Shown here piece after piece: positions 60,476 to 64,000 of a DNA stretch of 64,000 nt. Origin of the DNA: Marisa cornuarietis (lineage: Eukaryota; Mollusca; Gastropoda; Architaenioglossa; Ampullariidae); assembly GCA_004794655.1 (NCBI GenBank), contig SMMW01000130.1, forward strand, positions 1,426,001 to 1,490,000, in the 5' to 3' direction. Each line of letters begins with the position of its first letter. The first letter of the stretch is position 1. Below the pieces are notes generated by a model. That model saw only the letters and a program-made list of their open reading frames with translations, did not search any database and was not told the DNA's origin. The position numbers and the translations under genes were made by a program.

Positions 60476-61746
60476 TGCATGCGTGTACGTGTGTATATGT
60501 GTGCATGTGTACAACATTATTACTTTCTGTCCCTTGTCACCTGTACACGAAAGCCTTTGCTATGTAGCTACGGGCTATCCTCGTTAATCAAACTTGTCTG
60601 TTGCTGTCGACCGTTAGCTTCAATTTTATTGATTCGAGAAAAAGTACGAAAACATGGCGGCCTCCATGGAGAGGCCCGAGGCGGCAATTTAGATATGATT
60701 GTTAAGTAAATAACTCTAGGAACTGTAGGCGGAAAAGATAGGTATCATCTATTAAAACTAACAATTTTAGGAGGGGATCAATGAATAGCTTCGCTTTGGT
60801 GTCGCTTGGTCGTTTAAAGCTATGATAATATAATCTTGGGCTTGCCATACCTGTTCTAATGGCAACCAGAATCAAAATTTTATTTTCTCAGATCTTTGCC
60901 ATGACAGACCCGAACCTCCGTGGTTACCGTAAATGGGTTCACGTAGTATACTTATATTTAAAACAATATTTGCCATTTATAATGAATTGTGTCAAATAAA
61001 CATTAACATTAAGCACTAGAAAGATATTTTTATCTTCTGTTCATTATTAGTAAGCAAAACTTAAATGTTTACCTTAGATTTTCCAAGAAGTGTTAGAAAC
61101 AAGGGGTAATAAACAATCCTTTAAAACGGAATGTTTGTGACAAAATGTTTGGGCCTACAAACTGTCGACTGGCTAAACACACCCTGATGCACCTTGGAAG
61201 AGGAAAAAAAGTAGTTCAGGCGGGTGCAGAGACACACGTCGTGTAGCACTGTGCTAGGTGGACCAATCAACTCTTACTACGCTTCAATGGAGCAACACAA
61301 GCTTTTGAGGCTTCCCGGTAGGACTCCAACACTACATATTATTACAATGTCACCAAATTTCAACCTTTTTTTCAGTAATATTAGTAGATTTTGATTACAA
61401 AAAAAGAATAATACTTGAGAGTATTGTTAATGCCAGGCGTATTGCTACATGTTACTGAACAGACAACATGCACATGAAGTGTATCCGAGTTTAGTTTTGC
61501 TCTAAACCTTTATCGGCTGCACAGCAGCATAGCTGTCAAATAGAGCAAGACGAGGTGGGAAGGGTGCAGTGGCCGGGTAGTTTTTGCCCTGGATACGGCG
61601 GTAACGCAGCCTTGAGTGTGAGAAAGGTGAGGCGTTCAGGTAAACAACTGTTGTCACTCCCAGCAGATCGAGAGAGATACGAGGCGCGCTGTCCAGTGAA
61701 GCGTATCATTTCGAGAAGTGAAGGAAAAGATCGCGCGCGCTCGCGT

Positions 61747-61748
<2 letters not shown>
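60476..61748. other. Gene-less stretch with a weak copy of the upstream block
   Basis: 61050-61310 resembles 20215-20460 (ACCTTAGATT.TCCAAGAA, GGACCAATCAA). This is upstream of copy C as 20-kb and 34-kb blocks are upstream of A and B. No ORF of known family. Confidence 0.45.

Positions 61749-61783
<35 letters not shown>
61749..61783. repeat. (AC)n microsatellite
   Basis: 17 AC dinucleotides, followed by looser CA-rich sequence to 61845. Confidence 0.9.
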
Positions 61784-61784
<1 letters not shown>

Positions 61785-61845
61785 CCACTCACACGCACAC
61801 ACAAACACAAACAAACACACACCCAATCACACAAGCAAGCACACA

Positions 61846-62610
61846 CATAAGAGAGTGAACTATACTCAGACGAGTCAGACATTGTATCTACCAATCTGCC
61901 ACGGGAATTTTTTCTGAGATTTCAGAATAGATGTGATTAAAATTTTAAAACGAATAAATGTATTGTATAAATAGATATGACAAACACTTTAAAACTGACA
62001 CCCTATCAGAGATTATAATACTCGAGCACATTTTATATACAGGTGTAAAATGACACGTATAAAAATTAAGAAAAGTTACCAGGTTTAAAAGCATTTGTTA
62101 AGCTTCTAAATGTAAAATAAAATAAAGAGTTAATAAGTATGAAACTGTCATTTTACAGCTCAGTGGGTTAAACACAAGCCCCTCATATCAATAATTACAC
62201 AGACCATAAACTCTGCATCAAGATGACCCGTTTCTATTGTATTTTAAATTCTGTATTCCTTTTCCTCACCCTAGAAATCTAGTAATTATTTGTTTAAGTG
62301 AAATAATATTTCTGCATTGAATTATTATGTGCATTTGAATTTAATTTCCTATGTGGCATCAGGATTGAGTTAAGAAGACGCCTGTGGTAATTTTTCATAG
62401 TGCAACAGGCGAAGAATAGCAGATTGACAGCAACATAAATCGCATACAGAAATATTCTCTTTAGCTTAGTCGAACATTTTGTGTGTTTTTATGACTCACT
62501 TCATGTTGTAACGGGAAGACAGTAAAGAATGTTTTACTGCTGTATCTGCAAAAACATCACAGGAAAAACACCAAACAATCTTTAAACTATTAGTGCTGTC
62601 TTTAGAATCC
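61846..62610. other. A+T-rich stretch, nothing recognised
   Basis: No coding, RNA or repeat feature could be supported. Confidence 0.4.
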
Positions 62611-62880
62611 GGGGGCCAGTTGCACAACACATTTCTAATTTTAAACACTTTTAGGCCTTAAATCTGTTAAGATAATGAGTTTTAAGTGACACCACAATTT
62701 TAGAATTTTTAAAACTAAAACTGCTATAAGTAAGATGAAGTTGTTTAAGTCTGACTTTCCGTCCTGTCAGTACAATTTTTTGTATGTTCTTGTGCAATGA
62801 ATCTAAATGGCAAAGAAGGGATTTTGGTTCCTTAGAACAGTTTTAAGGTTTAGAAACATGTTGTGCAACTGGTCTCTGGG
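62611..62880. mobile_element. Small inverted-repeat element (MITE-like)
   Basis: 270 bp with ends CCAGTTGCACAACACATTTC and the inverse of GAAACATGTTGTGCAACTGG, near-perfect inverted repeats of about 25 bp. Inside are TTTTAA-rich partly symmetrical sequences. No ORF. Target duplication not clear. Confidence 0.65.
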
Positions 62881-64000
62881 TAAAAGGCATTGTAGTCAGA
62901 AAATAAAATATACAGTTTTGAATAGTTTTTGTTTCTTGAATAACCTGTGTCTAGAGAACGTATGTGCATTGTGTCTTCAGCAATAGAATGAATAAAAATG
63001 TTCAGACAATACGGCAGGGCCACCGAGAGCCAGGACAGACGACTCTCCTGGCCCCTTGTAAGTGAATCGTAAATTATTTTCCCAGTATATAATAATATGT
63101 TCACAATTCAAATGTCGATATCTACATTTCATTCAGATACGTAATATAGACTGCAAACATTAGGACAAGTGTGCAAGGATCTACATCACTACTTGAACAT
63201 AGGATTGTTTACACGTAAGTGGTTAGGAAATGAGGAAAACTGATGTTAAAGGATCAAACGTGTGTTACCCCGCTCCATAGAAAACCTCCCCACAATGAGG
63301 AATGTTACGTCAATAGCGAAGTCAAAACCTCAAAAGCTTAGAGAAACGACTAGAGTCTAAAGACACTACAATATTCATTTTCAGCATCCTACTGCAGGTG
63401 TGATAATGGTGGCTAGTAGCCGTATATACAGTACAAGGAACAGTGTCGGGCATTACACAAATACAACACTGTCCCCTCGAGTAATAGACCCCCATACAAT
63501 ACCTGGTGCGCCCGCTGTCTTAAAATTACACCAGTGGTGCTTTGCGAGCTTTACGACTCACCAACAGTTGGATAATACAATCGACACCCATTGTTCTTGT
63601 GAGCCGAGACTCCACTGCCAGGACTCGATCCTAAGCTGCTTAATTAACCAATCGTTGAACGGTCTGCTTGTGCGACGGTAACTGGCGATGTGTAAGAGAA
63701 TCTAAGAATCGCTGTGAAGTGTCACACAATAACCACCTTTGAAGTTTTCAAAACTGGCCTTAGGACATATCTCTTTTGTGATTACCTCTACTAACTGGTT
63801 GTCTTCTCTCCATCCCAACACTGTAGCACCACATCCACTTTTTTTGCATTTTGCAGTCGTAGGTATTTGCTTTTAGTGCTGCACTTTCAAGTGCACTAGG
63901 CTCACTGCGAGCAGAGAAATATGCTATATCTATATATATGCTTTACACTTATTAATATACATGTATGTTAGAGGCGGAAGAGAAAGAACCGAAAAAAATA
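62881..64000. other. Gene-less right flank
   Basis: No supported gene. An open frame at 63400-63681 has no recognised domain. 63690-63940 loosely resembles a LINE 3' end (AAAACTGGCCTTAGGACATA and TATGCTATATCTATATATA) but too weakly to call. Confidence 0.4.

Overview
The window is animal nuclear DNA: intron-rich, A+T-rich, full of (GT)n and (GAT)n microsatellites, LINE debris and DNA transposons. The gene content and repeat style suggest a lophotrochozoan, most likely a gastropod mollusc; this is an inference. The host gene content is a tandem array of three alpha-1,3-fucosyltransferase (GT10) genes on the minus strand: copy A (CDS span 1465-6548), copy B (24748-32012) and copy C (37419-58977). 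Each has five coding exons of about 341-356, 313, 107 (106 in A), 376 and 327 nt with identical splice phases. Copies B and C are open throughout. Copy A has a 1-nt deletion in exon 3. Flanking blocks (11873-12290 / 32990-33420; 19960-21108 / 33920-35137 / weakly 61050-61310) show that the duplicated unit extends well upstream of the coding part.

The array has been enlarged by successive insertions. Upstream of copy A lie an (ATT)n-tailed LINE containing a tRNA-derived SINE and a second LINE in its 3' UTR (6816-8912), a decayed hAT transposase (10740-11690) and a CR1-like LINE (12295-18600) containing a whole second LINE (13133-16741). Copy B introns hold a 1.4-kb TA-flanked DNA transposon (25203-26580) and a (CTAA)n-tailed RNase H LINE fragment (27723-28706). 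RNase H, RTE-like and CR1-like fragments surround copy C.

The main discovery is a complete Polinton/Maverick (adintovirus-like) element at 40307-56131 (15,825 bp), in intron 2 of copy C. It has 330-bp terminal inverted repeats that are identical at every base and a 6-bp target duplication CCCGAC on both sides, so the insertion is probably recent. All genes lie on the minus strand. From the right end they are: packaging ATPase, small GGF protein, poly-proline protein, DDE integrase with chromodomain, two-segment membrane protein, penton-like minor capsid, basic virion protein, double-jelly-roll major capsid (one 113-bp intron), adenain-like protease, PC4/p15-like ssDNA-binding protein, two tandem paralogues of an unknown Cys/His protein, a C2H2 / OTU-like protein and protein-primed DNA polymerase B. 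Unusual points are a single in-frame TGA between the C2H2/OTU-like ORF and polB, three copies of a promoter-like box, four copies of a 3'-end box, a partly duplicated PC4 gene, and TIRs built of repeats carrying nine GCCATSTTG (YY1-like) sites each.

Other gene-less stretches hold microsatellites, degenerate repeats or nothing I can recognise. All calls come from reading the sequence by eye; no similarity search was run.
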